Assembly (NCBI RefSeq): GCF_016236915.1
Contig: NZ_JAEHOK010000006.1
Coordinates: 62,001-126,000, forward strand
DNA length: 64,000 bases
Direction of reading: 5' to 3'
Source of the DNA: Salegentibacter maritimus
Lineage (GTDB): Bacteria > Bacteroidota > Bacteroidia > Flavobacteriales > Flavobacteriaceae
A program made the position numbers and the translations under genes. Under the pieces are notes generated by a model. The model did not search any database, was not told the origin of the DNA, and saw nothing but the letters and a program-made list of their open reading frames with translations. Below, piece by piece: positions 52,845-62,926 of the stretch (positions within the stretch are counted from its first letter, which is position 1; every line of letters begins with the position of its first letter).

Positions 52845-54137
52845 ATGAGATACGATCAAATAGACAGTAAGTTATTTATAAAAAACCGCAAAAGCTTTAT
52901 GGCAGGGATGAAACCTAACAGTCTGGCGGTTTTTAATGCAAACGATATTTACCCTATTGGGGCAGATAGCACCATGCCTTTTCAACAGAACAGGGACTTA
53001 TTTTACTTAAGCGGTGTAGACCAGGAAGAAGCAATTTTAGTGCTTTTCCCAGATGCTCCAAAACCGGAACATCGAGAAATTTTATTTTTAACCGAAACCA
53101 ATGCGCATATTGCCGTGTGGGAAGGTGCAAAATTAGATAAGAAAAAGGCTTTAGAAGTTAGCGGTATTGAAACGGTTTACTGGCTTCAGGATTTTGAAAA
53201 AATTTTCTTTGAAGTAATGACTCAATGTGAAACGGTATATTTTAATACCAACGAGCATTATCGAGCCAATGTACAAACCGAAACCCGCGACGAAAGATTT
53301 ATAAAATGGTGTAAAGAAAAGTATCCGGCGCACCAGGTAGCAAAAAGCAATCCTATTTTACAAAGACTACGTTCAGTCAAAGACCCTATTGAGCTGGATT
53401 TAATGCAAAAAGCCTGCGACATTACCGAAAAAGCTTTCCGCAGAGCTTTAAAATTCACCAAACCCGGAGTATGGGAGCACGAAATTGAGGCCGAATACTG
53501 GCACGAAATGATAAGAAACCGTAGCCGCGGATTTGCCTATACCCCAATTATTGCCAGTGGAAATAATGCAAATGTTTTGCATTATACCGAAAACAACCAG
53601 CAATGTAAAGAAGGAGACCTAATACTTCTTGACACCGGAGCAGAATATGCAAATTACTCTAGTGATATGACCAGAACCATCCCGGTTTCAGGAAGGTTTT
53701 CAGAACGTCAGAAACAAATTTACAATGCCGTAAACAAAGTAAAAAAAGAAGCTACCAAGTGGCTGGTGCCCGGTACTATTTGGGCTGAATACCATAAAGA
53801 GGTAGGTAAATTAATGACTTCAGAATTACTGGATCTTGGATTACTGGACAAGGCAGATGTTCAAAATGAAGACCCAAAATGGCCGGCTTATAAAAAGTAT
53901 TTTATGCACGGTACAGCCCATAATATTGGCCTGGACACGCACGATTATGGAATTCTAACCGAACCCATGAAACCTAACCAGGTATTTACGGTAGAACCGG
54001 GAATTTATCTCCCCGATGAAGGTTTCGGAATTCGATTAGAAGATGATGTGGTGATTCAAAAAGAAGGAGAGCCCTTCAACCTAATGCGTAATATTCCTAT
54101 TGAAATTGAAGAGATTGAAGAAATTATGAATTCTTAA
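52845..54137 (+). CDS. pepP: Xaa-Pro aminopeptidase (aminopeptidase P)
   Basis: This 430-residue M24B pita-bread metallopeptidase removes N-terminal residues before proline. Metal ligands are visible in LILLDTGAEYANYSSDMTRT (two Asp), HGTAHNIGLDTHD (His), VEPGIYLPDEG (Glu) and IRLEDD (Glu). The N-terminal creatinase-like domain has SLAVFNANDIYPIGADST. The ATG at 52845 is preferred over one inside repeat copy C (52776), which would add 23 unrelated residues. Confidence 0.93.
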   Translation: MRYDQIDSKLFIKNRKSFMAGMKPNSLAVFNANDIYPIGADSTMPFQQNRDLFYLSGVDQEEAILVLFPDAPKPEHREILFLTETNAHIAVWEGAKLDKKKALEVSGIETVYWLQDFEKIFFEVMTQCETVYFNTNEHYRANVQTETRDERFIKWCKEKYPAHQVAKSNPILQRLRSVKDPIELDLMQKACDITEKAFRRALKFTKPGVWEHEIEAEYWHEMIRNRSRGFAYTPIIASGNNANVLHYTENNQQCKEGDLILLDTGAEYANYSSDMTRTIPVSGRFSERQKQIYNAVNKVKKEATKWLVPGTIWAEYHKEVGKLMTSELLDLGLLDKADVQNEDPKWPAYKKYFMHGTAHNIGLDTHDYGILTEPMKPNQVFTVEPGIYLPDEGFGIRLEDDVVIQKEGEPFNLMRNIPIEIEEIEEIMNS

Positions 54138-54173
54138 TCGAATAATTCTTACAACTAGATCAGTTTATTTTAC

Positions 54174-54253
54174 CGTCAAGCTGAATTTATTTCAGCTTCT
54201 AACATGAGACTAACTAGAATTATATTAGATCCTGAAACCAGTTCAGGATGACG
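54174..54253 (+). repeat. Dispersed palindromic repeat, family 1, copy D (short form)
   Basis: Bounded by CGTCA and TGACG. The first hairpin is perfect here: AAGCTGAA / TTCAGCTT (54178-54198) with a 5-base loop. A second one near the end reads ATCCTGAA / TTCAGGAT. It lies between pepP and its terminator. Confidence 0.8.
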
Positions 54254-54263
54254 ATTTCAAACC

Positions 54264-54308
54264 AAAGCCACGAATACACGAATTAATTTGTGAGTTCGTG
54301 GCTTTTTC
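54264..54308 (+). terminator. Terminator of pepP
   Basis: AAAGCCACGAA pairs with TTCGTGGCTTT, with a further inner pairing (CACGAA/TTTGTG), followed by TTTTC. It ends 15 bases before the next start codon. Confidence 0.75.
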
Positions 54309-54322
54309 TATTTTAAACAGCC

Positions 54323-55093
54323 ATGGAAACAACCTATAAAGACACAACTATTGCTTATACAAGTATGGGAACCGGGAACCCGCTTGTTCTCTTACACGGA
54401 TTTTTAGAGTCTAAAATTATCTGGAAAGATTTTATCACAGAACTTTCTCAAAAAAGACAGGTTATTTGCATAGACCTTCCCGGCCACGGAGATTCAGGAA
54501 ACCTTAATGAAATAAACACAATGGCCGATATGGCCAGGGCAGTAAAAGCGGTTTTAGATGAGTTAAATATTACAAAAGCTTCATTTGCCGGTCACTCCAT
54601 GGGAGGCTATGTAAGTTTGGAATTCCAAAATATTTTTCCTAACATACCTCGTAGTTTAGCACTCCTGAACTCTACTCCCGAAGCAGATTCAGAAGAACGA
54701 AAAGTTACCCGAAACAGGGCGGCAGCATTGGTTTTAAAAAATAAAAGAGCATTTGTTAGTATGGCGTTATCCAACTTATTAACTCCTGAAAATAATAAAA
54801 AGTTCAAATCTCAAATTGAAATTTTAAAGAAGCATGCCCTACAATTTTCATCTGCCGGAATCTATGCAGCTATTAAAGGCATGAAAATTCGTACAGATCA
54901 TACGGAGCTTTTTGCAAAATTTAAGGGTCAAAAAATTGTAGTGGCAGGAAAAAATGACCCAGTTATGGATTACAACACAATAAAATCTGTTGCAAAACGC
55001 TGTAATAGCAAGTTTATTGGTTTACCGGATGGGCATTTGTGTTTTATCGAAAATCAAACAGAAGTTCGAGAAATTTTGCATTTGATCGATTAA
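54323..55093 (+). CDS. Alpha/beta hydrolase
   Basis: This 256-residue protein has the alpha/beta-hydrolase fold. The nucleophile elbow is GHSMGG with Ser92; the oxyanion region is LLHGFLES. The acid is probably Asp in AGKNDPVMD and the His is in LPDGHLCFIEN. The substrate (ester, lactone, acyl or MenH-type) cannot be determined. It has a 15-base gap from the upstream terminator hairpin, hence its promoter may lie inside pepP or the repeat. Confidence 0.85.
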   Translation: METTYKDTTIAYTSMGTGNPLVLLHGFLESKIIWKDFITELSQKRQVICIDLPGHGDSGNLNEINTMADMARAVKAVLDELNITKASFAGHSMGGYVSLEFQNIFPNIPRSLALLNSTPEADSEERKVTRNRAAALVLKNKRAFVSMALSNLLTPENNKKFKSQIEILKKHALQFSSAGIYAAIKGMKIRTDHTELFAKFKGQKIVVAGKNDPVMDYNTIKSVAKRCNSKFIGLPDGHLCFIENQTEVREILHLID

Positions 55094-55166
55094 TATTAAC
55101 TTTTTACCGAAATATTAACTTTTTTTTATAATTTTAAACTTTCAAAACAAACAGAATCAAACTTTT

Positions 55167-55418
55167 ATGAAGGAAAGAACCCCCAAAAAATTTTCGTTCG
55201 CTAAAGTTTTTTGCAACATTTTTGGGCATAAACTACGAGTTTCCAAAAATGTGACAGATCATGTTCACGAATATAAATGCGAAAAATGCGGAATGGAAAT
55301 GACCGATACTGCAAATGGCTTTTTAGCCCGGTTAACACCAAAATTTAAGGAAACCAACGATTATATTGCCAAAATACACCAAAGAAGAAAGCGCAAGCAT
55401 TACGCCAACGCTTCCTAG
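55167..55418 (+). CDS. Small basic protein with a Cys pair, unknown function
   Basis: This 83-residue protein is rich in Lys/Arg. A HEYKCEKCGMEMTD segment has CxxC next to His residues (DHVHEYKCEKCG), which could bind one zinc ion. The C-terminus is strongly basic (HQRRKRKHYANAS). Probably a cytoplasmic small protein; no family was recognised. It is convergent with thiL. Confidence 0.6.
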   Translation: MKERTPKKFSFAKVFCNIFGHKLRVSKNVTDHVHEYKCEKCGMEMTDTANGFLARLTPKFKETNDYIAKIHQRRKRKHYANAS

Positions 55419-55445
55419 TTTTCTTTGTAATATTATTGGAGAATT

Positions 55446-56510
55446 TTATTTTTCGTTTGCATCCTTATTATCCATAGAGTTCCAACCACGAGCAATAAGG
55501 GGAAGTTTTTGGTTTGCACGTGTAATTAAATGCATACCTTCCTTTTCTTCGGTCATATGCCCAATAATGCTTAAATTGGGGTTTGCTTTTATTTTTTCGT
55601 AATCATCTTGTGAAATCGTAAGAAGCAATTCATAGTCTTCACCGCCACTTAAAGCTATTGTGGTACTATCTATATCAAACTCTTCACATACCGAAATCAC
55701 CGCAGGGTCTAGCGGAATTTTCTCTTCAAATAAATTAGCCCCCACTTGCGAGTTTTTACACAAATGAATAATTTCAGAAGAAAGCCCATCACTTATATCA
55801 ATCATAGAGGTTGGTTTCACTCCAAGTTCCTTTAATAAAGGTGGGATATCTTTTCTGGCTTCCGGCTTTAATTGCCTTTCAATTAAATAGGTATAAGGAT
55901 CCAGGTCGGGCTGTGCATTAGGATTGGCTTTAAAAACTTCTTTTTCACGCTCTAAAATTTGCAAGCCCATATAAGCAGCCCCAAGATCACCGGTTACCAC
56001 AAGCAAATCATTTGGTTTAGCTCCACTTCTGTAAACAATATCTTCTTTTTCGGCCACACCCAGCACAGTAATACTAATTAATAATCCAGAAGTAGAAGAG
56101 GTGGTATCCCCACCCACAACATCAATATTATACAAATTTGCAGCCAGTTCTATTCCAGAATATAATTCCTCTAGCGCCTCTACCGGAAACCGGTTGGAAG
56201 CTGCAATAGAAACAGTTATTTGTGTGGCTTTGGCATTCATTGCGTAAATATCAGATGCATTTACCATTACGGCCTTATAACCCAAATGTTTCAAAGGCAT
56301 ATAGGCAAGGTCAAAATGTACACCTTCAACCAAAAGATCGGTACTAACTATCGTGTGCTTATCATTAAATTTCAATACCGCGGCATCGTCGCCAATACCT
56401 TTTACGGTAGAAGATAATTTAGGTTCGAAACATTTTGTTAGATGATCTATTAAACCAAATTCACCTAATTCTGAAAGATTTGTGCGCATATCCTGACTAT
56501 TCTGAAACAT
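55446..56510 (-). CDS. thiL: Thiamine-phosphate kinase
   Basis: This enzyme phosphorylates thiamine monophosphate to the active cofactor thiamine diphosphate. From the ATG at 56510 it has 354 residues, starting MFQNSQDMRTNLSELGEFGL. Conserved ThiL parts: GIGDDAAVL, STDLLVEGVHFD, GYKAVMVNASDIYAM, VGGDTTSS, LVVTGDLGAAYMGL and MIDISDGLSSEI. An upstream TTG would add 14 unrelated residues. It lies alone, divergent from the suf operon. Confidence 0.93.
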   Translation of the reverse strand: MFQNSQDMRTNLSELGEFGLIDHLTKCFEPKLSSTVKGIGDDAAVLKFNDKHTIVSTDLLVEGVHFDLAYMPLKHLGYKAVMVNASDIYAMNAKATQITVSIAASNRFPVEALEELYSGIELAANLYNIDVVGGDTTSSTSGLLISITVLGVAEKEDIVYRSGAKPNDLLVVTGDLGAAYMGLQILEREKEVFKANPNAQPDLDPYTYLIERQLKPEARKDIPPLLKELGVKPTSMIDISDGLSSEIIHLCKNSQVGANLFEEKIPLDPAVISVCEEFDIDSTTIALSGGEDYELLLTISQDDYEKIKANPNLSIIGHMTEEKEGMHLITRANQKLPLIARGWNSMDNKDANEK

Positions 56511-56745
56511 AAGAGTATATTTTATTTGGCAAAATAAATGAATATTATTCAACTGCGATACTAAAGATAGGCATAGATTAAAAAAGCTAACAAATCAATT
56601 TTAGAAAAAACAAATAAAACCACACAAAACAGACTAATTTTCAATCATTTAAGCATTTCAAATCCTATAATTCAGGAATTGGTAACACTTATCATTGTAT
56701 TTTTAAAACATATACTGAGGCTATGGTAAACCGTTAGTTTTATAG

Positions 56746-56753
56746 TATATTTG
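56746..56753 (+). promoter_or_regulatory. -7 element of the suf operon
   Basis: TATATTTG matches TAnnTTTG and lies 29 bases before the sufA ATG. A -33 TTG was not found at the usual spacing, so the promoter may need an activator. No IscR-type site was recognised by eye. Confidence 0.5.
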
Positions 56754-56782
56754 TAGCTAATTTAGAATTAATCTTTTTAGCT

Positions 56783-57112
56783 ATGATAAAAGTAAGCGAA
56801 AGCGCTAAAAAAAAGATTGCAGCGCTAATGAGCGATGAAGGTTTTGATAATTTACAAGACTTTGTGCGTGTTGGTGTTAAAAGCGGTGGCTGTTCTGGCT
56901 TGTCATACGAATTAAAATTTGACAAAGCTAAAACAGAAGACGACAAACTTTTTGAAGATAATGATGTAAAAATAGTAGTTGACAAACGCAGTGTTTTATA
57001 CCTGGCAGGAACTGTTTTAGAATTTTCTGGAGGCTTAAACGGGAAAGGTTTTGTATTTAACAATCCCAATGCCCAAAGAACCTGTGGATGTGGAGAGAGT
57101 TTTTCTCTTTAA
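56783..57112 (+). CDS. sufA: A-type iron-sulfur carrier protein SufA
   Basis: This 109-residue HesB/IscA/SufA-family carrier accepts Fe-S clusters and passes them to targets. The three Cys ligands are Cys37 (SGGCSGLSYE), Cys101 and Cys103 (RTCGCGESF). It is the first gene of a complete suf operon, 44 bases before sufB. Confidence 0.93.
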   Translation: MIKVSESAKKKIAALMSDEGFDNLQDFVRVGVKSGGCSGLSYELKFDKAKTEDDKLFEDNDVKIVVDKRSVLYLAGTVLEFSGGLNGKGFVFNNPNAQRTCGCGESFSL

Positions 57113-57156
57113 TGGTTCAAACTTTAGATTTTGACCTTAACTTATAAAAAATTGAA

Positions 57157-58602
57157 ATGGCATATACTGAAGACGATTTAAAAAAAGAGCTCGAAACGAA
57201 AGAATATGAGTACGGATTTTATACCGATATTGAATCGGATACTTTTCCTGTGGGATTAAATGAAGACATCGTTAGAGCGATCTCTAAAAAGAAGGAAGAA
57301 CCAGAGTGGATGACCGAATGGCGATTAGAAGCATTTCGCTACTGGCAAACCCTGGAGGAGCCGGAATGGGCAAACGTACATTACGAAAAACCAAACTTCC
57401 AGAATATATCTTATTATTCGGCACCAAATAAAAAACCGAAATATGATAGTTTAGACGAGGTAGATCCTGAATTACTGGATACTTTTAAGAAATTGGGGAT
57501 CTCTGTAGATGAGCAGAAGAAATTGGCCGGTGTGGCCGTAGATGTGGTGATGGATTCTGTTTCGGTAACCACAACTTTTAAAAAGACCCTGGCCGAAAAA
57601 GGAATTATTTTCTGTTCTATCTCAGAAGCCATTAGGGAACATCCCGAGCTTGTAAAGAAATATATTGGATCTGTAGTTCCTAAAACCGACAACTTCTACG
57701 CCGCATTAAACTCGGCTGTATTTAGTGATGGTTCGTTTTGCTACATCCCAAAGGGCGTAAGATGCCCAATGGAACTTTCTACTTACTTTAGAATTAACCA
57801 GGCCGGAACAGGACAATTTGAACGTACACTGGTAGTGGCAGAACCGGGAAGTTATGTAAGCTACCTGGAGGGTTGTACCGCTCCCATGCGTGACGAAAAC
57901 CAACTACACGCTGCCGTGGTAGAACTTATTGCATTAGATGATGCAGAGATTAAGTACAGTACCGTTCAAAACTGGTTCCCCGGAAATAAAGACGGAAAAG
58001 GTGGCGTGTTTAACTTTGTTACTAAACGCGGACTTTGTGAAAAAGGTGCAAAAATTTCCTGGACACAGGTAGAAACAGGATCGGCGGTAACCTGGAAATA
58101 TCCTTCTTGTATTTTAAAAGGAGATAATTCTATTGGAGAGTTTTATTCTATTGCGGTTACCAATAATTTCCAGCAGGCAGATACTGGTACAAAAATGGTA
58201 CACCTGGGTAAAAACACAAAAAGCACTATTATTTCTAAAGGTATTTCGGCGGGACAATCGCAGAATTCTTACCGAGGATTGGTACAAATAAACGGAAGAG
58301 CCCAAAATGCACGTAACTTTTCACAATGTGACTCTCTTTTAATGGGTAACAAATGTGGAGCGCACACCTTCCCATATATTGAAGTAAAAAACAAAACCGG
58401 ACAGGTAGAGCACGAAGCTACGACAAGTAAAATTGGGGAAGACCAAATTTTTTACTGTAACCAACGTGGTATTGATACAGAAAAAGCAATTGCACTTATT
58501 GTAAACGGATTTAGCAAAGAGGTATTGAACAAATTACCAATGGAATTTGCAGTAGAAGCCCAAAAACTATTAGAAATTTCGCTTGAAGGATCTGTAGGAT
58601 AA
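57157..58602 (+). CDS. sufB: Fe-S cluster assembly protein SufB
   Basis: This 481-residue scaffold subunit of the SufBC2D complex builds Fe-S clusters. The beta-helix core is clear: [37 protein letters not shown]-like region replaced by [20 protein letters not shown], and [19 protein letters not shown]. The length matches SufB. Only 8 bases separate it from the following lipoprotein gene. Confidence 0.96.
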   Translation: MAYTEDDLKKELETKEYEYGFYTDIESDTFPVGLNEDIVRAISKKKEEPEWMTEWRLEAFRYWQTLEEPEWANVHYEKPNFQNISYYSAPNKKPKYDSLDEVDPELLDTFKKLGISVDEQKKLAGVAVDVVMDSVSVTTTFKKTLAEKGIIFCSISEAIREHPELVKKYIGSVVPKTDNFYAALNSAVFSDGSFCYIPKGVRCPMELSTYFRINQAGTGQFERTLVVAEPGSYVSYLEGCTAPMRDENQLHAAVVELIALDDAEIKYSTVQNWFPGNKDGKGGVFNFVTKRGLCEKGAKISWTQVETGSAVTWKYPSCILKGDNSIGEFYSIAVTNNFQQADTGTKMVHLGKNTKSTIISKGISAGQSQNSYRGLVQINGRAQNARNFSQCDSLLMGNKCGAHTFPYIEVKNKTGQVEHEATTSKIGEDQIFYCNQRGIDTEKAIALIVNGFSKEVLNKLPMEFAVEAQKLLEISLEGSVG

Positions 58603-58610
58603 ACAGCAAA

Positions 58611-59015
58611 ATGAAAATTGATAGAATGAAAAAGCTTTTGCTCATCCTTGCTATTGCCCTAACTGCCTTTTCTTGCCAGGACGAAGGCAGGGAAGATTTA
58701 ATGAACCAACCTGAAACCGAAAAAGTGCCCGATAGCATTCAAACGCTAACCGGGGATTTTATCTATGCAGGAGACGAGGCAATTTTACGGGGTAGCGATT
58801 TTATCTATGGCGTAAGTATAGACTCTATGTCTAAAATATTGGCCAAACAGGTACAGCCATTTCAAAAAGAAGATTTTGATATGGTAGCTGTTAAGGTAAA
58901 AGGGAAGATAATTACCAATCCGCGCCAGGACGGCTGGGATGAAAATATAGAAATACGAGAGATTTTAGAAATTCTGGAAACCGAAAAGGCTACAGAACAA
59001 AACGAAGAAGAATAA
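58611..59015 (+). CDS. Small lipoprotein of unknown function within the suf operon
   Basis: This 134-residue protein has signal [19 protein letters not shown] with lipobox FSC (an ATG five codons later is also possible). The mature part is acidic ([20 protein letters not shown]) with a core [20 protein letters not shown] and [27 protein letters not shown], a possible OB-like fold. No family was recognised. It sits between sufB and sufC, which are normally adjacent; cytoplasmic Fe-S assembly would not need a lipoprotein, so a separate role is more probable. Confidence 0.7.
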   Translation: MKIDRMKKLLLILAIALTAFSCQDEGREDLMNQPETEKVPDSIQTLTGDFIYAGDEAILRGSDFIYGVSIDSMSKILAKQVQPFQKEDFDMVAVKVKGKIITNPRQDGWDENIEIREILEILETEKATEQNEEE

Positions 59016-59055
59016 TAAACCAATCCCATTTATTAGGGATGCATACAGAGAACTT

Positions 59056-59808
59056 ATGCTAAAAATAAAGAATTTACACGCGAGTATAGAAGATAAAGAA
59101 ATCCTTAAAGGAATTAATCTTGACATTAACCCTGGAGAGGTTCATGCTATTATGGGACCTAACGGTTCAGGAAAAAGTACACTTTCTTCGGTAATTGCCG
59201 GAAAAGAAGAATTTGAGCAAACTGAGGGAGAAATCATTTTTGAAAATACAGAAATTTCAGAAATGGACCCTGAAGAAAGAGCCCATAAAGGTATTTTTCT
59301 TTCTTTTCAATACCCGGTAGAAATTCCAGGTGTTTCGGTTACTAATTTTATGAAAACCGCCATTAATGCGCATAGAAAAGCTAACGGGCTTGAAGATATG
59401 CCGGCCAATGAAATGTTGAAAAAAATTAGAGAGAAGTCAGAAAGTTTAGAGATAGACCGTAAGTTCTTATCAAGATCTTTAAACGAAGGTTTTTCCGGAG
59501 GGGAAAAGAAGCGAAACGAGATTTTTCAAATGGCTATGTTAGAACCAAAATTAGCTATTCTCGATGAAACCGATTCTGGTTTGGATATTGACGCCCTTAA
59601 AATTGTTGCCGATGGTGTTAATAAACTTAGAACTAAAGACAACGCGGTACTGCTAATTACGCACTACCAACGTTTACTTAACTACATTGTACCAGATGTA
59701 GTTCACGTAATGGTAGACGGAAAAATTGTGAAGTCTGGCGGTAAAGAACTTGCTCTAGAGCTGGAAGAAAGAGGTTATGAATGGATTAAAGCTGAAAAAG
59801 CCCTTTAA
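59056..59808 (+). CDS. sufC: Fe-S assembly ATPase SufC
   Basis: This 250-residue ABC-type ATPase of the SufBC2D complex has Walker [10 protein letters not shown] (34-42), the signature [10 protein letters not shown] (about 146-155) and Walker [13 protein letters not shown] (about 165-176) followed by the H-loop [10 protein letters not shown]. It starts 40 bases after the lipoprotein gene. It powers conformational change of the SufB-SufD scaffold. Confidence 0.97.
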   Translation: MLKIKNLHASIEDKEILKGINLDINPGEVHAIMGPNGSGKSTLSSVIAGKEEFEQTEGEIIFENTEISEMDPEERAHKGIFLSFQYPVEIPGVSVTNFMKTAINAHRKANGLEDMPANEMLKKIREKSESLEIDRKFLSRSLNEGFSGGEKKRNEIFQMAMLEPKLAILDETDSGLDIDALKIVADGVNKLRTKDNAVLLITHYQRLLNYIVPDVVHVMVDGKIVKSGGKELALELEERGYEWIKAEKAL

Positions 59809-59883
59809 AAATAATCCGTTTTTAAAACCAAAACACTAAAATTATGATTCCCTTATTTTAAGGGGAAATAAATTGAATCTGCA

Positions 59884-61200
59884 ATGGAATTAAAAGAAAA
59901 ATTAGTATCATCATTTCTGGCTTTTGAAGAAGAGTATACAGGAACGAATGATGATCTTCATAAAATACGCAACCAGGCAATTAAAGATTTTGAAGCCCTG
60001 GGTTTTCCAAGCCGAAAGCAAGAAGAGTATAAATACACTTCCCTAAAATCGGTTTTAAAAGAAGACTACAGTCTTTTTCCAAAGAAGGAAAATACCATAG
60101 AATATAGAGATATTGAAAAATACCTTATTCACGAGATAGACACTTACGATTTGGTATTTATAGACGGCATATACTCCTCTCACTTATCAAGTACTACACA
60201 CGATAAGATTGATGTTTGCCTTATGTCTTCGGCGCTAAACAAAGATCTTTACAAACCGGTAATTGATAATTATTTCAACAAAATTGCTCCAAAAAATGGG
60301 CTAAATTCGTTGAATACGGCATTTACCAAAGAAGGTGCCTTTATACATATTCATAAAAACACATTAGCCGATAAACCTATTCAGATTATAAATTTCTCTA
60401 CCGGAAATGAATCTTCTGTTTTGGTGCAGCCGCGTAACCTAATTGTGGTAGACGAGAATTCACATTGTCAAATTATTGAACGTCACCAAAGTTTAACCGA
60501 ACAACCGGTACTTACCAACTCGGTTACCGAAATCTTTGCCAATAAACGCGCTATTGTAGACTATTACAAGATTCAAAACGATAATCTATCGGCTTCTTTA
60601 ATAGACAATACCTATATAGAACAACAAACCGAAAGCTTTTGTTCGGTACATACCTTTTCCCTTGGCGGAAAATTAACCCGAAACAATCTTAATTTCTATC
60701 AAAAGGGAGAACGTATAGATTCTACCATGAAAGGTGTTACCATTATCGAAGGAAAACAACATGTAGATCACAACACTTTAGTGCATCATATAGAACCTAA
60801 TTGTGAGTCTCACCAGGATTACAAAGGTATTTTTGATGAAAAATCGGTGGGGGTTTTTAACGGAAAAGTGGTTGTAGAAAAAGAAGCGCAAAAAACAAAC
60901 GCTTACCAGTCTAACAACAATGTTTTGTTAAACGACAAAGCAACCATAAACTCAAAACCTCAGTTGGAGATTTTTGCAGACGATGTAAAATGTAGCCACG
61001 GCTGTACCATTGGTCAATTAGACGAAGAAGCTTTATTCTATCTGCAGTCTCGTGGTATTCCAAGAAAAGAAGCTAGCGGTTTACTAATGTATGCCTTTGC
61101 CAACAACGTACTGGAAAGTGTAAAAATTCCGGAAATTAAAAAGAGAATCAATAAACTTATAGCCCTAAAATTAGGGGTAGAATTAGGATTCAATCTATAA
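59884..61200 (+). CDS. sufD: Fe-S cluster assembly protein SufD
   Basis: This 438-residue partner of SufB has an N-terminal helical domain, a beta-helix core, and a C-terminal region with SSVLVQPRNLIVVDENSHCQ, IEGKQHVDHNTLVHHIEP, NVLLNDKATINSKPQLEIF and DDVKCSHGCTIGQLDEEALFYL (ending GIPRKEASGLLMYAF). The residues CSHG and the final helical motif are typical of SufD. It lies 75 bases after sufC, with an A/T-rich gap. Confidence 0.95.
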   Translation: MELKEKLVSSFLAFEEEYTGTNDDLHKIRNQAIKDFEALGFPSRKQEEYKYTSLKSVLKEDYSLFPKKENTIEYRDIEKYLIHEIDTYDLVFIDGIYSSHLSSTTHDKIDVCLMSSALNKDLYKPVIDNYFNKIAPKNGLNSLNTAFTKEGAFIHIHKNTLADKPIQIINFSTGNESSVLVQPRNLIVVDENSHCQIIERHQSLTEQPVLTNSVTEIFANKRAIVDYYKIQNDNLSASLIDNTYIEQQTESFCSVHTFSLGGKLTRNNLNFYQKGERIDSTMKGVTIIEGKQHVDHNTLVHHIEPNCESHQDYKGIFDEKSVGVFNGKVVVEKEAQKTNAYQSNNNVLLNDKATINSKPQLEIFADDVKCSHGCTIGQLDEEALFYLQSRGIPRKEASGLLMYAFANNVLESVKIPEIKKRINKLIALKLGVELGFNL

Positions 61201-61248
61201 ATTGCTTTTAAAAGTAGCATTAAATAGAATCTTTAAATCCATATTAAA

Positions 61249-62487
61249 ATGAGCATTGCTACTAATAACATAGCATTTAACGTTGAAAAAATTAGAAAAG
61301 ACTTCCCTATTCTAAATAGGGAAGTTAATGGTTATCCCCTGGTATATTTAGACAATGCGGCAACCTCGCAAACTCCAAAACAGGTAATGGATGCCATTGT
61401 AGACTATTATTCTAACTACAACGCAAATATTCACCGTGGGGTGCATAGCTTATCCCAGGAAGCAACCGACAAATATGAAGTTGCCAGAAAAAAAATTCAA
61501 CAACATTTCAATGCTAAAAAAGCACACGAAATAATATTTACCTCAGGTACCACCCATGGAATAAATTTGGTTGCCAACGGCTTTGCATCCTTTTTAGAGG
61601 CAGGAGACGAAATTTTGGTTTCGGCCTTAGAGCATCACTCCAATATTGTTCCCTGGCAAATGCTTTGTGAAAAAACAGGAGCAATTTTAAAGGTGATCCC
61701 TATGAGCGAAGAGGGGGAGCTCATTTATGAAACTTTCGAAGAATTGCTTTCTAAAAAAACAAAAATGGTTTTCCTAAACCATGTTTCAAACGCTTTGGGA
61801 ACCATAAATCCTATTAAAAAAATTATAGATAAGGCCCACGAGAAAGGTGCAGCCGTTTTAATAGATGGTGCCCAGGCAGCACCGCACATTAAGGCCGATG
61901 TCCAGGCGCTGGATGTTGATTTCTATGTGGTTTCTGCACATAAAATGTGTGGCCCAACAGGAGTTGGGGTTTTATATGGCAAAGAAGAATGGCTCGATAA
62001 ACTACCCCCTTACCAGGGTGGTGGCGAGATGATTGCTACGGTAAGTTTTGAAAAAACAACCTATGCCGGACTTCCCCATAAATTTGAAGCAGGTACCCCC
62101 AATATTTGTGGCGGTATTGCTTTTGGTGCAGCTTTAGATTATATGAACAACATAGGATTTGAAGCTATTGCACGCTACGAAGAAGAATTGTTAGATTATG
62201 CCACTTTAAAACTTCAGGAAATTGAAGGAATGAAAATTTACGGCACGTCTAAAGAGAAAACTGCAGTAATTTCTTTTAATATTGAAGGATTACACCCTTA
62301 CGATATTGGCACCCTGGTAGACAAAATGGGAGTTGCCGTTAGAACCGGCCACCATTGCGCCCAACCTATTATGGATTTTTATAAAATTCCCGGTACGGTT
62401 AGAGCTTCTTTTTCGTTCTATAATAACAAACAAGAAGTTGAGCGTTTTATTGAAGCGGTTAAAAAAGCAAAAACCATGCTTTCCTAA
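61249..62487 (+). CDS. sufS: Cysteine desulfurase SufS
   Basis: This 412-residue PLP enzyme takes sulfur from cysteine and passes it to SufE. PLP-binding Lys232 is in SAHKMCGPTG; the catalytic Cys370 is in RTGHHCAQP. The beginning LDNAATSQTP and HHSNIVPWQML are family-typical. It belongs to the group II desulfurases (SufS type), which work with a SufE partner encoded two genes downstream. Confidence 0.96.
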   Translation: MSIATNNIAFNVEKIRKDFPILNREVNGYPLVYLDNAATSQTPKQVMDAIVDYYSNYNANIHRGVHSLSQEATDKYEVARKKIQQHFNAKKAHEIIFTSGTTHGINLVANGFASFLEAGDEILVSALEHHSNIVPWQMLCEKTGAILKVIPMSEEGELIYETFEELLSKKTKMVFLNHVSNALGTINPIKKIIDKAHEKGAAVLIDGAQAAPHIKADVQALDVDFYVVSAHKMCGPTGVGVLYGKEEWLDKLPPYQGGGEMIATVSFEKTTYAGLPHKFEAGTPNICGGIAFGAALDYMNNIGFEAIARYEEELLDYATLKLQEIEGMKIYGTSKEKTAVISFNIEGLHPYDIGTLVDKMGVAVRTGHHCAQPIMDFYKIPGTVRASFSFYNNKQEVERFIEAVKKAKTMLS

Positions 62488-62497
62488 ACAAAAAATA

Positions 62498-62926
62498 ATG
62501 AAGAAACTTTTATTTATACTAAGTGCATTTTTAATGATTTCCTGCGGAAATTCAGAAGAAAAAATTTCAGAAAACCCGGCAGACCTCGCAGGTCTTAACG
62601 GCAATTACAAATTGCTGGAATTGGATGGGGAAAATATTGCTTCCGAAGGATTTATCCTAAATTTTGAAGGAAAAGAACAACGACTTTCGGGAAAGACCGG
62701 TTGTAATAATTTTGTAGCAAGCTATAAAGTCCAGGACTCTATCGTAAAATTTAATCAGCCTTTAGGCACAAAAATGTTTTGCCAGGGCCAAATGGAATAT
62801 GAAGAGATTTTTGGCAAAGTGCTACCTGAAATTAGAAATGTAAAGATTAGCGATAAAGATTTAATATTTTTATCGGCAGAAAATCAGGAGCTTTTAAACC
62901 TGCAAAAAACAGAAGACAGTGAGTAA
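62498..62926 (+). CDS. META-domain lipoprotein (HslJ-like) within the suf operon
   Basis: This 142-residue lipoprotein has signal MKKLLFILSAFLMISC. The mature part carries a META domain with the characteristic GCNNF and ASYKVQDSIVKF, as in HslJ-like envelope proteins linked to stress. An in-frame ATG further upstream (inside sufS) would add 55 residues overlapping sufS and is rejected. It begins 10 bases after the sufS stop and overlaps sufE. Its presence between sufS and sufE is unusual. Confidence 0.82.
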   Translation: MKKLLFILSAFLMISCGNSEEKISENPADLAGLNGNYKLLELDGENIASEGFILNFEGKEQRLSGKTGCNNFVASYKVQDSIVKFNQPLGTKMFCQGQMEYEEIFGKVLPEIRNVKISDKDLIFLSAENQELLNLQKTEDSE

